A stretch of DNA of 64,000 nt from JBCCXL01 sp039191605 (GTDB lineage Bacteria; Acidobacteriota; Thermoanaerobaculia; Multivoradales; JAHZIX01): NCBI GenBank assembly GCA_039191605.1, contig JBCCXL010000001.1, positions 372,001 to 436,000 on the forward strand. Reading direction: 5' to 3'. Under the pieces are notes generated by a model. The model was not told the origin of the DNA. It searched no databases and saw only the letters and a list, made by a program, of their open reading frames with translations. This document shows positions 1 through 8,824 of this stretch, in pieces. Position 1 is the first letter of the stretch. Every line of letters begins with the position of its first letter. The translations under genes were made by a program, and so were the position numbers.

Positions 1-67
1 CTCGGTTCAGGTTACCCCGAACAACTGCTTAGCAGGCAGCCCCGTTCGACCACTCCGGCACCTCTCC
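1..67 (-). tRNA. tRNA-Ser(GCU), 3' part cut by window edge
   Basis: Read on the minus strand from position 67, the sequence opens with acceptor strand GGAGAGG, then a D-arm. An anticodon arm follows with stem GCTGC/GCAGT around loop CTGCTAA, giving anticodon GCT at 33..31. The start of a long class II variable arm follows, as expected for tRNA-Ser. The T-arm and 3' acceptor strand lie before base 1. It decodes AGC/AGU codons. A second serine tRNA and serS lie 5.7 kb away on the same strand. Confidence 0.9.
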
Positions 68-90
68 ACGGCGGTCGCGAGACTGCCGAC

Positions 91-117
91 CTTATACGGT
101 TCCCGAGGCGGAGTCAA
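91..117 (-). promoter_or_regulatory. Candidate promoter of tRNA-Ser(GCU)
   Basis: On the minus strand TTGACT (117..112) is followed after 15 bases by TATAAG (96..91), with the tRNA 5' end 24 bases downstream of the -10. The spacer is shorter than the usual 17, so this is a moderate match only. Confidence 0.45.
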
Positions 118-339
118 AATGCGCCCCGGCGAACTTTTCCACCGCTCCCTAGTCGGCCTCCATCAGAGGTGAAGCATCCCCCCTGGAAGAAGAGCTTGGA
201 AGAAGAAGAGCACCCGGCTATTCTTGAGACTGTCGTCCCTAACGGGGCTTCTAGACTTTCCTCATTCGTTGCGATTCCCCCCGTCGGCCTCTCGCCGCCG
301 GTTTTCTCACGCCACCAACCAGCCGCGAGCGATCCCCCC

Positions 340-2355
340 ATGAGCCCTTCTCTGAATCAGGATCCCAACCACCGCACCGCTATCGACACCCTGCGATTCC
401 TTGCCGTGGACATGGTCGAAGCGGCGAATTCAGGCCACCCCGGCGCACCGATGGGCTTGGCCCCCTTGGCCTACCTGCTGTGGAGTCGGCATCTGCGCTT
501 CGACCCCCAGGATCCCCACTGGGCGAACCGCGACCGCTTCGTGCTCTCCTGCGGCCACGCCTCGGCGCTGCTCTACGGCCTGCTGCACCTGGCCGGCTAC
601 GACCTCTCGCTAGAGGAGCTGCGCAACTTCCGGCAGCTGGGCTCCAAAACCCCCGGCCACCCCGAATACGGCCTCACCGCCGGGGTCGAGACCACCACCG
701 GTCCTCTCGGCCAAGGCCTGGCGACCGCCGTGGGCATGGCCTTGGCGAAGGAACACCTCGCCGCCCGCTTCAACCGTCCGGAGCTGCCCCTCTTCTCCCA
801 CCGGGTGTGGGTGGTGGCCAGCGACGGCGACCTGATGGAGGGCGTCACCGCGGAGGCCTCTTCCTTCGCCGGCCATCAGAAGCTCGGTAGCCTGAAGGTG
901 TTCTACGACGACAATCGGATCACCATCGATGGCTCCACGGATCTCTCCTTCAGCGAGGACGTGGGCAAGCGCTACGAGGCCTACGGCTGGTTTGTGCAGC
1001 GGGTCGAGGACGGCAACGACCTCGACGCCCTGGAGGCCGCCGCGGTAGCCGCCGCCGAGGAGACCGAACGCCCCAGCCTGGTGATCGTGCGCACCCACAT
1101 CGGCTACGGCAGCCCCGCCAAGCAGGATTCCGCCGCCGCCCATGGCGCTCCCCTCGGCGCCGACGAGGTCAAGGCCTCGAAGGAGAATCTCGGCTGGCCC
1201 TTAGAGCCCACCTTCCATATCCCGCAGGAGGCCCGCCAAGCCTTCGCTGCCCGCGCCCGCATCGGCAGCGAGGAGCGCGCCGCCTGGAAGGCCCTGCTGG
1301 CGCGCTACGGCGAGCTGCACCCCGAGGAGGCGGAAGACTTCCGCCGGCGCCTCGCCGGCGAGCTCGCCCCCGGCTGGGATTCGAACCTGCCGACCTTCGC
1401 CGTCGGCGACAAGGCGTTGGCGACCCGCAAGGCCTCCGGCAAGGCTCTCAACGCCATCGCCCCCAACGTGCCGGAGCTGATGGGCGGCTCCGCCGACCTC
1501 ACCGGCTCCAACAACACCTGGCTGGCGGACGAGGAAGTCTTCACCCCCGGCGACCGCGGCGGACGCAACCTGCATTTTGGCGTCCGCGAGCACGCCATGG
1601 GGGCGATCCTCAACGGCATGGCCCTCTCCGGCCAGCTGCTGCCCTATAGCGGCACCTTCCTGATCTTCTCGGACTACATGCGGCCGGCGATTCGCATCGC
1701 CGCGCTGATGGGGCTGCCGCAGGTCCATGTCTTCACCCACGACTCCATCTTCCTCGGCGAAGACGGTCCCACCCACCAGCCCATCAGCCAGCTGGCCTCG
1801 CTGCGCTCGATCCCCAACGTGATCACCCTGCGGCCCGGCGACGCCAACGAGACCGCTGCCGCCTGGCGAGTGGCGGTGCAGCACCGGGAAGGCCCCGTCG
1901 CCCTGTGCCTCACCCGCCAGGGTCTGCCGATCCTCGACGGCAGCGCGGAGAAGGCGAAAGAAGGCGTCGCCCGAGGCGGCTATGTGCTCTCCGAAGCCGG
2001 AGACGGCGATCTGGCCCTGGTGCTGCTGGCCACCGGCTCCGAGGTCTCTCTCGCCGCCGCCACCGCCGAGAAGCTTCAGGCCGAGGGGCACCGCGTTCGA
2101 GTCGTCTCTCTGCCCAGCTGGGAGCTCTTCGCCGCCCAAAGCCAAGCCTACCGCCAGGAGGTGCTACCCGACGGCGTGCGCCGTCTCGCCCTCGAAGCCG
2201 CAGCGCCCTTCGGCTGGCACCGCTGGCTCGCCCCCGGCGATGATCTGGTGGCACTGGACGGCTTTGGCGAATCGGCTCCCTACAAGGAGCTCGCCGAGCA
2301 CTTCGGCTTCACGCCGGAGAAGGTGGCGGAGCGAGCCCGGAAACTTCTCGCCTAA
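340..2355 (+). CDS. tkt: Transketolase
   Basis: A 671-residue protein of the usual bacterial transketolase length. It transfers two-carbon ketol units between sugar phosphates in the non-oxidative pentose phosphate pathway, using thiamine diphosphate and a divalent metal. Visible hallmarks are His33 in SGHPGAPMG, His73 in CGHAS, the diphosphate/metal motif SDGDLMEG (about 161-168) with Asn192, the catalytic Glu417 in GVREHAM, and substrate His479 in LGEDGPTHQP. The open frame runs 57 codons further upstream, but homologous sequence begins near the chosen ATG at 340; no clear Shine-Dalgarno is visible. It stands alone, with a 119-bp gap before the next gene. Confidence 0.95.
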   Translation: MSPSLNQDPNHRTAIDTLRFLAVDMVEAANSGHPGAPMGLAPLAYLLWSRHLRFDPQDPHWANRDRFVLSCGHASALLYGLLHLAGYDLSLEELRNFRQLGSKTPGHPEYGLTAGVETTTGPLGQGLATAVGMALAKEHLAARFNRPELPLFSHRVWVVASDGDLMEGVTAEASSFAGHQKLGSLKVFYDDNRITIDGSTDLSFSEDVGKRYEAYGWFVQRVEDGNDLDALEAAAVAAAEETERPSLVIVRTHIGYGSPAKQDSAAAHGAPLGADEVKASKENLGWPLEPTFHIPQEARQAFAARARIGSEERAAWKALLARYGELHPEEAEDFRRRLAGELAPGWDSNLPTFAVGDKALATRKASGKALNAIAPNVPELMGGSADLTGSNNTWLADEEVFTPGDRGGRNLHFGVREHAMGAILNGMALSGQLLPYSGTFLIFSDYMRPAIRIAALMGLPQVHVFTHDSIFLGEDGPTHQPISQLASLRSIPNVITLRPGDANETAAAWRVAVQHREGPVALCLTRQGLPILDGSAEKAKEGVARGGYVLSEAGDGDLALVLLATGSEVSLAAATAEKLQAEGHRVRVVSLPSWELFAAQSQAYRQEVLPDGVRRLALEAAAPFGWHRWLAPGDDLVALDGFGESAPYKELAEHFGFTPEKVAERARKLLA

Positions 2356-2474
2356 GGCTCGCCGGGACTCAGCATGACTCCCTGACTGTCTATCTGCTGG
2401 CTGTCTGCTGACTCTCCGCTCTCCCCAAGAACCAAGACAGGAGGCCCAAGAGGATGCCAACGAGGAGAACAAAC

Positions 2475-2936
2475 ATGGCAGCGACCTTCGAATTCAGCGG
2501 ACGCATCGCTCGCCCGGTGGAGGAAGTTTACGAGGCGGTCGCCGACCCGCAGCACCTCTCCCGCTACTTCACCACCGGCGGGGCCCAGGGGAGGGCGGAG
2601 ACCGGGGCGACGGTGACCTGGTCCTTCCACGACTTCCCCGGATCCTTCCCGGTGAGCATCCTGGAGGCCGAATCGCCCCGTCGCATCGTGCTGCGGTGGG
2701 AGGCCGCCGACAGCGCCACTCACCCGGACGGCCCCTACGAGACCACCACCACCCTCTCCTTCGAGGGCCTGGAAGATGGCCGCACCCTGGTGCGTATCGC
2801 CGAGCAAGGTTTTCGCGATGACGCCTCCAGCGTTCACGCCTCCTACGGCAACTGCAGCGGCTGGATGCAGATGCTCTGCGCCATGAAGGCCTACCTCGAG
2901 CACGGCGTCAACCTGCGGGAGGGCATGTTCGCCTGA
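2475..2936 (+). CDS. SRPBCC (AHSA1-like) domain protein
   Basis: A 153-residue cytosolic protein of the START/Bet v1-like SRPBCC fold. FEFSGRIARPVEEVYEAVAD is the typical first strand and helix, followed by alternating beta strands (TWSFHDFPGSFPVSILEAE, RIVLRWEA, TTTLSFEGL) and a long C-terminal helix. Such proteins bind hydrophobic ligands; no ligand can be named here. ATG 2475 has GAGGAG 8 bases upstream. An in-frame ATG at 2454 also follows an AGGAGG and would add seven residues. It is followed after 14 bp by an Rrf2-type regulator on the same strand, so the two are probably co-transcribed. Confidence 0.8.
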   Translation: MAATFEFSGRIARPVEEVYEAVADPQHLSRYFTTGGAQGRAETGATVTWSFHDFPGSFPVSILEAESPRRIVLRWEAADSATHPDGPYETTTTLSFEGLEDGRTLVRIAEQGFRDDASSVHASYGNCSGWMQMLCAMKAYLEHGVNLREGMFA

Positions 2937-2950
2937 CGTACAATCGCTAG

Positions 2951-3403
2951 ATGAACAGCCAGCTCGCCATCGCGCTCCATATTCTGGGCTTTCTTACTTC
3001 CCAGAAGGGCTCAGCGCTAACCTCCGACCGCCTGGCGGTCACCTACGGCACCAACCCCGTGGTGATTCGCCGCGTGCTCTCGAAGCTCAAGGCCGCGGGA
3101 TTGGTAGAGACTCGCCGAGGCGCCGGGGGCGGCAGCGTTCTGGCCCGCGACCCGACGCAGATCACCCTGCGCCACGCCTACGAGGCGACCGCCTCGACGG
3201 TGAAGGTCCTCGGAAGGCACAACGCCCAGGGGGAAGGCAGGATCGCGGCGGCCCTCGCCGCCTTCATCAACGAGCGCTACGAGGACGCCGAAGAGGCGCT
3301 GCTGCAGAAGCTTGAAGCGGTGACCATCGCCGAGATGGACGAACAGATCCGCCGTCAGCTGGGCCTACTCGATCCAGCTGCCTGCCTAGATCGCTGCGAC
3401 TGA
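2951..3403 (+). CDS. Rrf2-family transcriptional regulator
   Basis: A 150-residue protein with an N-terminal winged helix of the Rrf2 type (ALHILGFLTSQKG, LAVTYGTNPVVIRRVLSKLKAAGLVETRRGAGGG) and a C-terminal helical part. The three-cysteine cluster that binds Fe-S in IscR and NsrR is absent: the only cysteines are two near the C-terminus (ACLDRCD). It is therefore more like YwnA-type members that do not carry a cluster. It lies 14 bp after the SRPBCC gene and may regulate that short operon. The target is unknown. Confidence 0.85.
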   Translation: MNSQLAIALHILGFLTSQKGSALTSDRLAVTYGTNPVVIRRVLSKLKAAGLVETRRGAGGGSVLARDPTQITLRHAYEATASTVKVLGRHNAQGEGRIAAALAAFINERYEDAEEALLQKLEAVTIAEMDEQIRRQLGLLDPAACLDRCD

Positions 3404-3548
3404 AGAGCACGCAACGAGCGCGCTGGACTCGGCCAATCATTCGGCATGTCGCCGACTCGGGGATTCGATTGCTCGAATTTGTAACAAAAATAAGTACAAT
3501 AAAAACAGGAAGCGACGACCCACGGACCACTACAGCAGGGAGCCAGTT

Positions 3549-4010
3549 ATGACCTCATCCGCATCGAATTCAACCCGATGGTTGCTGCGAATCGCCGCCG
3601 TTCTCTGGGTGATCTGGGGCGTCGTTCATCTCCTCGCGGGCATCGCCACCATCGCCCAGGTTTCCTCCGGCAGTGTCGCCGAGGCGGTACAGGCCATCAC
3701 CAACGCGGTCCCCCTCGAAGAGCTACAGGATGAGTACAACTCCTCGATTCAGGCGATCCTCATCCAGCACGGCTTCAACCTCGCCTGGTTCGGCCTAGTG
3801 ACGCTGATCGGGGCGTTCTTCGTTTGGCGGCAGAACATCACCGGCATCTGGGTTACCGCCATGGTGGGCGGACTCGCCGATCTCGGCTACTTCACCGCCA
3901 TCGATCTCCAGGGCCTAGCGGCCTTCCCGGGACCGCAGATGACCTATATCTGCGCTACCGCGATCCTGCTCTCGGCCATCGCCTATTTCCGGGACCTCAG
4001 GCACGCGTGA
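3549..4010 (+). CDS. Small four-helix membrane protein, unknown
   Basis: 153 residues with four likely membrane spans: about 12-34 (LLRIAAVLWVIWGVVHLLAG), 73-92, 98-115 and 128-146. The first loop (about 36-70) is polar. No catalytic motif is visible and I do not recognise a family. The start has GGGAG 8 bases upstream. The DNA just before it (3468-3505) is locally AT-rich, with a TACAAT at 3495-3500 that could be a -10 element. It stands alone between the Rrf2 regulator and a PLP decarboxylase. Confidence 0.7.
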   Translation: MTSSASNSTRWLLRIAAVLWVIWGVVHLLAGIATIAQVSSGSVAEAVQAITNAVPLEELQDEYNSSIQAILIQHGFNLAWFGLVTLIGAFFVWRQNITGIWVTAMVGGLADLGYFTAIDLQGLAAFPGPQMTYICATAILLSAIAYFRDLRHA

Positions 4011-4169
4011 CTCCAGCCCCCCGCGCGTCGGCAATCTGCTGTTCTTGCATGCTGCCCGCCGTCATCTTGGCCTCCAATACTTCTATCAGCTAGGCCGGGG
4101 GTATCCTGCGGCACAGCATCCACGACTCCAGCAGCCAAAGGCCCTATGATGGCCACCGGAGGTCACGCG

Positions 4170-5696
4170 ATGCCCAATGATGCAGATCAAGACTTAGGGG
4201 CCGCAATCGGCGGCGAAACCCTCGACCCTGACGACTGGCAAGCTTTCTCTATCCAGGCCCACCGCGCCCTCGACGCCGCCCTGGAGCACATCAAGGCGGC
4301 CGGCCGGGAGCAACCCTGGCGGCCGCTGCCGGACGAGGCGCGAGCCGAGATCAATCGGCCGCTGCCGCGGGACCCGAGCCCCTTCGACGAGGTGCTGGAC
4401 CGCACCCTGAGCTCGATCCTGCCCTACCCCACCGGCAACGCCCACGCCCGATTCTGGGGCTGGGTGATGGGCAACGGCACGCCGGACGCCATGGTCGCCG
4501 ACATGCTGGCCTCGGCGATGAATCCGCACCTCGCCGGCTACGACCAGAGCGCGTCGGCGGTGGAGCTGCGGGTCATCGATTGGATGAAGGAAATCATGCG
4601 CTTCCCCAGCGAAGCCAGCGGCGTGCTGGTCAGCGGCGGCACCATGGCCAACATGATCGGCCTGGCGGTGGCGCGCCGCGAAAAGGCCGGCTTCGACGTG
4701 CGCGGAGAGGGTCTCGCCGGCGGGCCGTTATTACGGGTTTATGGGTCTAGCGATACCCACAGCTGGGCGGAGAAATGCTGTGATGTCCTCGGCCTCGGCC
4801 GAGCGGCCTTTCGCCGAGTCGACTCAGACCGAGAGGGCCGGATCGACCTGGCGGCGCTGAGAGCGGCGATCCGCGCCGACCGCGCCCGGGGCGAGCGCCC
4901 GATCTGCGTCATCGGCAATGCCGGCACCGTGGACGCCGGAGCCATCGACGACCTCGAGGCGCTGGCGGACCTCTGCGAAGAAGAAGACTTGTGGCTCCAC
5001 GTCGACGGCGCCTTCGGCGCGCTGCTCGCCTTCTCGCCGCAGCTTTCCGGCCGACTGGCGGGCCTCGAAAGGGTCGACTCCCTGGCCTTCGACCTGCACA
5101 AATGGGGCTACCTGCCCTACGAGCTCGGCTGCGTGCTGGTGCGCGACGGCGACGCCCACAGCGCCACCTTTCGCACCCGCGCCAAATACCTCGAACCCCC
5201 CGGCCGCGGCATCCAGCCGGACGATCTCGGGCTCGCGGACCTCAGCATTCAGCTGAGCCGCGGCTTCCGCGCCCTCAAGGTGTGGATGGCCCTCGAAACC
5301 CACGGCACGCTCAAGATCGGCCGCCGAGTCGAGGCCAACGTCGCCCAGGCGCAGCACCTCGCTTCGAGAGTCCGCCAGGAGCAGCATCTCGAGCTCCTCG
5401 GGCCGGCGCCGCTCAATATCGTGTGCTTCCGCTATCGCCCCCCGGGGAGCAGCGAGGAAGAGCTGCGGGAGCTCAATCGGGAAATCCTTCTGCGGATCCA
5501 GGAAGACGGCGTGGCGATCCCTTCGAGCACCGAGCGAGGTGGCCGCTTCGCACTGCGGGTCGCGATCACCAACCACCGCACCCAGCTCGAGGACATCGAC
5601 GTCTTTCTCGACGCCGTGCTCGAGCTCGGGCAGGAATTGTCGACGCGGCACTCGACGCGGCTCTCGACACCGACGGCCAACGCGGCTCAGCCGTGA
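4170..5696 (+). CDS. PLP-dependent group II amino acid decarboxylase
   Basis: 508 residues, the size of aromatic-L-amino-acid/glutamate/diaminobutyrate-type decarboxylases (fold type I). Visible features are the phosphate-binding SGGTMAN (about 155-161), the ring-stacking His197 in SDTHSWAEK, HVDGAFG (His277, Asp279) and the Schiff-base Lys311 in FDLHKWGY. Substrate cannot be decided from sequence alone; an aromatic or acidic L-amino acid is likely. ATG 4170 has GGAGG 7 bases upstream and is preferred over ATGs at 4146/4149. The last codons contain a 12-bp tandem repeat (5640-5675) giving STRHSTRLSTPT, probably a non-essential tail. Confidence 0.88.
   Translation: MPNDADQDLGAAIGGETLDPDDWQAFSIQAHRALDAALEHIKAAGREQPWRPLPDEARAEINRPLPRDPSPFDEVLDRTLSSILPYPTGNAHARFWGWVMGNGTPDAMVADMLASAMNPHLAGYDQSASAVELRVIDWMKEIMRFPSEASGVLVSGGTMANMIGLAVARREKAGFDVRGEGLAGGPLLRVYGSSDTHSWAEKCCDVLGLGRAAFRRVDSDREGRIDLAALRAAIRADRARGERPICVIGNAGTVDAGAIDDLEALADLCEEEDLWLHVDGAFGALLAFSPQLSGRLAGLERVDSLAFDLHKWGYLPYELGCVLVRDGDAHSATFRTRAKYLEPPGRGIQPDDLGLADLSIQLSRGFRALKVWMALETHGTLKIGRRVEANVAQAQHLASRVRQEQHLELLGPAPLNIVCFRYRPPGSSEEELRELNREILLRIQEDGVAIPSSTERGGRFALRVAITNHRTQLEDIDVFLDAVLELGQELSTRHSTRLSTPTANAAQP
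5640..5675 (+). repeat. 12-bp tandem repeat, about three units
   Basis: Units tcgacgcggcac, tcgacgcggctc and tcgacaccgacg lie head to tail in the last 20 codons of the decarboxylase gene. They keep its frame. Confidence 0.75.
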
Positions 5697-5734
5697 CAAC
5701 CAGCCCTGAAGACTACGCCGGGAACTACCCAAGG

Positions 5735-5760
5735 CTGAGCCCCCAAGCAGAGGGGCTCAG
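5735..5760. terminator. Stem-loop after the decarboxylase gene
   Basis: CTGAGCCCC (5735-5743) pairs perfectly with GGGGCTCAG (5752-5760) across an 8-base loop, between the decarboxylase stop and the convergent tRNA-Ser. There is no T-run on either side, so its termination strength is uncertain. Confidence 0.5.
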
Positions 5761-5767
5761 AGTGAAT

Positions 5768-5857
5768 TGGCGGAGGGGGTGGGATTCGAACCCACGGTCG
5801 GCGTGAACCGACGCCGGTTTTCAAGACCGGTGCATTCGACCACTCTGCCACCCCTCC
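5768..5857 (-). tRNA. tRNA-Ser(UGA) with encoded CCA
   Basis: On the minus strand GGAGGGG (5857 downwards) pairs with CCCCTCC near the 3' end, followed by discriminator G and an encoded CCA (5770..5768). The anticodon arm ACCGG/CCGGC region carries CTTGAAA, anticodon TGA at 5823..5821. A long variable arm (about 16 bases, GTCGGTTCACGCCGAC) and the T-loop TTCGAATC are visible. It decodes UCA and relatives. It lies 113 bp downstream of serS on the same strand. Confidence 0.95.
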
Positions 5858-5970
5858 GCGGGTGAGGCTGCCGATGGAAATCGGCGGAAGCTTAGCAGGC
5901 GCGAGAACTTGGCTTCGTCAATACGTCTTCAGCAGTGCGGCTTCAGCGATTCGCGAGCTACCTTCGAGAT

Positions 5971-7257
5971 CTATTCCGGAGGCCGCAGGATCTCGAGGCC
6001 GCCGACGTAGGGGCGCAGGGCTTCGGGGATCACCACCGAGCCGTCTTCCTGCTGGTAATTTTCCAGCACCGCGATCAGCGTGCGACCGACGGCGAGGCCG
6101 GACCCGTTGAGGGTGTGGACGTAGCGCGCCTTGCCGCCGCCGCTGGGGCGATAGCGAATCGCCGCCCGGTGGGCCTGGAAGTCCTCGCAGTTGGAGCAGG
6201 AGGAAATCTCTCGGTAGGCGTTCTGCCCCGGCAGCCAGACCTCGATGTCGTAGGTCTTGGAGGCGGAGAAGCCCATATCGCCACCGCAGAGGGTCATCAC
6301 CCGATAGGGCAGCTCGAGGCGCTGCAGCACTACTTCGGCATGTCCGGTGAGTTGCTCCAGAGCCTGGTAGGAGGTCTCCGGGGTGGTGAGCTGCACCAGC
6401 TCGACCTTGTTGAATTGATGCTGGCGAATCAGCCCGCGGACATCCTTGCCGTAGGAGCCGGCCTCGCTGCGGAAGCAGGGGGTGTAGGCGCTGTAGCGCA
6501 GCGGTAGCTGAGCCTCATCGAGAATCTCGCCGCGGTGGAGGTTGCACAGGGGCACCTCCGCCGTCGGAATCAGGAAGTAATCGTGCTGCCCTTCGAGGTG
6601 GAAGAGATCCTCTTCGAATTTCGGTAGCTGTCCCGAGCCGAAGAGGGAATCCCGATTGACAATGAAGGGGGGCAGGATCTCCTGATAGCCGTGGACCTCG
6701 TTCTGGATGTCGAGCATGAAGTTGATCAGGCCACGCTCGAGCCGGGCTCCGGCACCGCGATAGACGGTGAAGCGGGCACCGGTGAGCTTCGCGCCGGCCT
6801 CGAAGTCGAGAATCCCCAGGGCCGGGCCGAGGTCCCAATGGGCCTGCGCCTCGAACCCCAGCTCGGCGGGCTCTCCCACTCGGCGCTCTTCCCGGTTGGC
6901 GCTTTCGTCGGCACCCTCCGGAACGCTCTCGTGGGGCAGATTCGGGATCGTCGCCTCGAGCTTCACCAGCTCCTCGTCCACCTCCCGAAGCCGAGACTCG
7001 CGGCCCTCCATGCGCTCCTTGAGAGCGCCGACGGCGGCGATCTGCTCGCTGGCGTCCCCGCCTTCGCGCTTGATGGCGCCGATGGCCTTGGAAGCCTCGT
7101 TGCGCTCGTGCTTGAGCTTCTCCAGCTCCACCACCGCTTCGCGGCGCTCGCTGTCCAGCTCCAGCCAGGTGTCGATCTGTGATGAGTCCGCACCCCGGGC
7201 ATTCAGTCCTCGGCGGGCGGCATCGGCGTGTTGACGCAATCGGTCGCGGGCAATCAT
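5971..7257 (-). CDS. serS: Seryl-tRNA synthetase
   Basis: 428 residues, standard length for bacterial SerRS. It charges tRNA-Ser (and tRNA-Sec where present) with serine. The N-terminal coiled-coil tRNA-binding arm is visible (about 30-105, rich in E/K/R), followed by the class II core. Motif 1 is around LERGLINFMLDIQNEVHGY, motif 2 is CFRSEAGSYGKDVRGLIRQH, and motif 3 is LNGSGLAVGRTLIAVLEN. The serine-site segment SSCSNCEDFQARR-like (here SSCSNCEDFQAHR) is present. The start is ATG at 7257. Its substrate tRNA-Ser(UGA) lies just downstream on the same strand, so the two may share a transcript. Confidence 0.96.
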   Translation of the reverse strand: MIARDRLRQHADAARRGLNARGADSSQIDTWLELDSERREAVVELEKLKHERNEASKAIGAIKREGGDASEQIAAVGALKERMEGRESRLREVDEELVKLEATIPNLPHESVPEGADESANREERRVGEPAELGFEAQAHWDLGPALGILDFEAGAKLTGARFTVYRGAGARLERGLINFMLDIQNEVHGYQEILPPFIVNRDSLFGSGQLPKFEEDLFHLEGQHDYFLIPTAEVPLCNLHRGEILDEAQLPLRYSAYTPCFRSEAGSYGKDVRGLIRQHQFNKVELVQLTTPETSYQALEQLTGHAEVVLQRLELPYRVMTLCGGDMGFSASKTYDIEVWLPGQNAYREISSCSNCEDFQAHRAAIRYRPSGGGKARYVHTLNGSGLAVGRTLIAVLENYQQEDGSVVIPEALRPYVGGLEILRPPE

Positions 7258-7420
7258 GACGGCGGGAGTCTACCCCAGGGCATCCACCGAAAGGCAAGAA
7301 TCCGTGGGGGAAAGGGGCTACCGGAGATCAGGAAAGCTCCTCGCCGTGACCCCCTGGCGATGGAGGGATAAGATCTAACAGCGCGTCCTCTCATCGATCT
7401 CGCTGCGCCCAATCATCCCG

Positions 7421-8824
7421 ATGCCGAACCCTCCCTCGAAAGTGGTCGCCGCTTTGGCAGCCTTCGCCCTGCGCCTTGCCCCCGGCGTAGCCTTCGCGAT
7501 GGCGGCGGCCACCCTTACCGCCGGGCGGCGAGATCCTACCGCCGCTGCCGAGGACGCCCTGCTCGGTATACTGCTGAGCTTCGTGCTGCTGGCCACGGGC
7601 ATCGCTCTTCCTCGCCCGGTGAGTCGAAGCGGAGCACAGCTTGCCCTCGCCACGGCGCTGGCCCTCACCGTCCTCGGAGTGATGCCCCCAGGCCCGACTC
7701 GAGGCGCCACCGCCACCGCCTTGGCGGCGTGGATCCTCTTCGCAGCCTGCTGCCAGTGGCGGCTCAAACGATTCCCAGGATTCTCGGCCCTCGCAGCGGT
7801 GGGAGCCGCCGCGGCGGTGATCGCGACGCCGGAAAGCATCCTCGCCTTACTCGCCGGCGACAGCAGCGCGCTCATCGTTCCCGGACTCGGCGCTCTCCTG
7901 GGGGTCGGCGCGGGGGTGCTGGACAAGCGCTACCCCTTCGTTGGATTCCCTCTCTCCGCCATCGCCTTCACCTTCGGAGGCGGCGCGACGCTTTGGGTTG
8001 CCATCATTCCCTGGATCGCCCTGGTCGCTATCGAGGCTTATTGGCGCCTCCGTTACTCTCGAGGGAGTACCCAAGAAACCAACGAGATCAGCCCCGACGA
8101 AGCCCGACGGAAGCTCTTCGAGAGCTTCGATAGCAGCTCCTTGGTTGCCGCGATGCTGGCTTCCGCGTTATTCGTCGCGGTGATCTCTGGCTACCCATGG
8201 AACCGAAGCTACCCCGGGAGCGCCTTCAAAGACGAGGTTCTCGAGGGCATGGTGGATCGAGCTCTCGATCTCAAGCCTTCGAAGCGCGCCGTTCTGATCG
8301 AGAACATTCCCTATACCCTCAGCGCTCGCTCGCCCCGCTGGAGCTCCTCTCTTGCGGCAAACTCTAGCGAGGAAGGGTCAAAGGCCCCCGACGGAGATTC
8401 CACTGCAGATTCCGAAGGAAATTCCGGCACGGATTCCACCGCAAACTCCACCGCGAGCATGACTCTCGACCTGGTCACCGCCGCCGCCAACTCGGCGGAC
8501 CTCCATCGCGGCACCCCATTGGCGACGCTGATCCTCGAGGACCGAAATGGGAAGCGCACCGAGAGCCTCTTTCGCTACGGGGTGCACACCGGCGAATGGG
8601 CTGGCGGGAGAGAAGATCTCCAACTTCGGGGGCTTCCCGCTCCCCCCCACTGGGTCGAGACCGTCGCTCCTGAGGGTCATTTCTTTGCCCGGCGCTATCG
8701 CAGCGAGCACGAGCTGACGGTAGACGAGCTCCAGGGCACTCCCGTAGAGGTCATCGTGCAGCGCCGCCCCGACCTTCCGGACAACGTCACTCTCACCCTC
8801 CACCGCCTCGAGGTCACCCCGTGA
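7421..8824 (+). CDS. Polytopic membrane protein, first gene of glycan cluster
   Basis: 467 residues. The first ~260 residues hold about eight hydrophobic spans (for example AALAAFALRLAPGVAFAMAA, LLGILLSFVLLATGIAL, LIVPGLGALLGVGAGVL, LVAAMLASALFVAVISG). The last ~200 residues are soluble and contain a Ser/Thr/Asp-rich low-complexity stretch (about 318-345, DSTADSEGNSGTDSTANSTA) and a probable beta-rich domain. I do not recognise the family. Its stop overlaps the next gene's GTG start by 4 bp (GTGA), so it belongs with the glycosyltransferase run. A role in handling or exporting a lipid-linked glycan would fit the position, but no motif proves it. Confidence 0.7.
   Translation: MPNPPSKVVAALAAFALRLAPGVAFAMAAATLTAGRRDPTAAAEDALLGILLSFVLLATGIALPRPVSRSGAQLALATALALTVLGVMPPGPTRGATATALAAWILFAACCQWRLKRFPGFSALAAVGAAAAVIATPESILALLAGDSSALIVPGLGALLGVGAGVLDKRYPFVGFPLSAIAFTFGGGATLWVAIIPWIALVAIEAYWRLRYSRGSTQETNEISPDEARRKLFESFDSSSLVAAMLASALFVAVISGYPWNRSYPGSAFKDEVLEGMVDRALDLKPSKRAVLIENIPYTLSARSPRWSSSLAANSSEEGSKAPDGDSTADSEGNSGTDSTANSTASMTLDLVTAAANSADLHRGTPLATLILEDRNGKRTESLFRYGVHTGEWAGGREDLQLRGLPAPPHWVETVAPEGHFFARRYRSEHELTVDELQGTPVEVIVQRRPDLPDNVTLTLHRLEVTP

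Noticed and set aside
1201..2145. Minus-strand open frame opposite transketolase
   Set aside because: Antisense shadow of a fully conserved enzyme; no start signal or domain.
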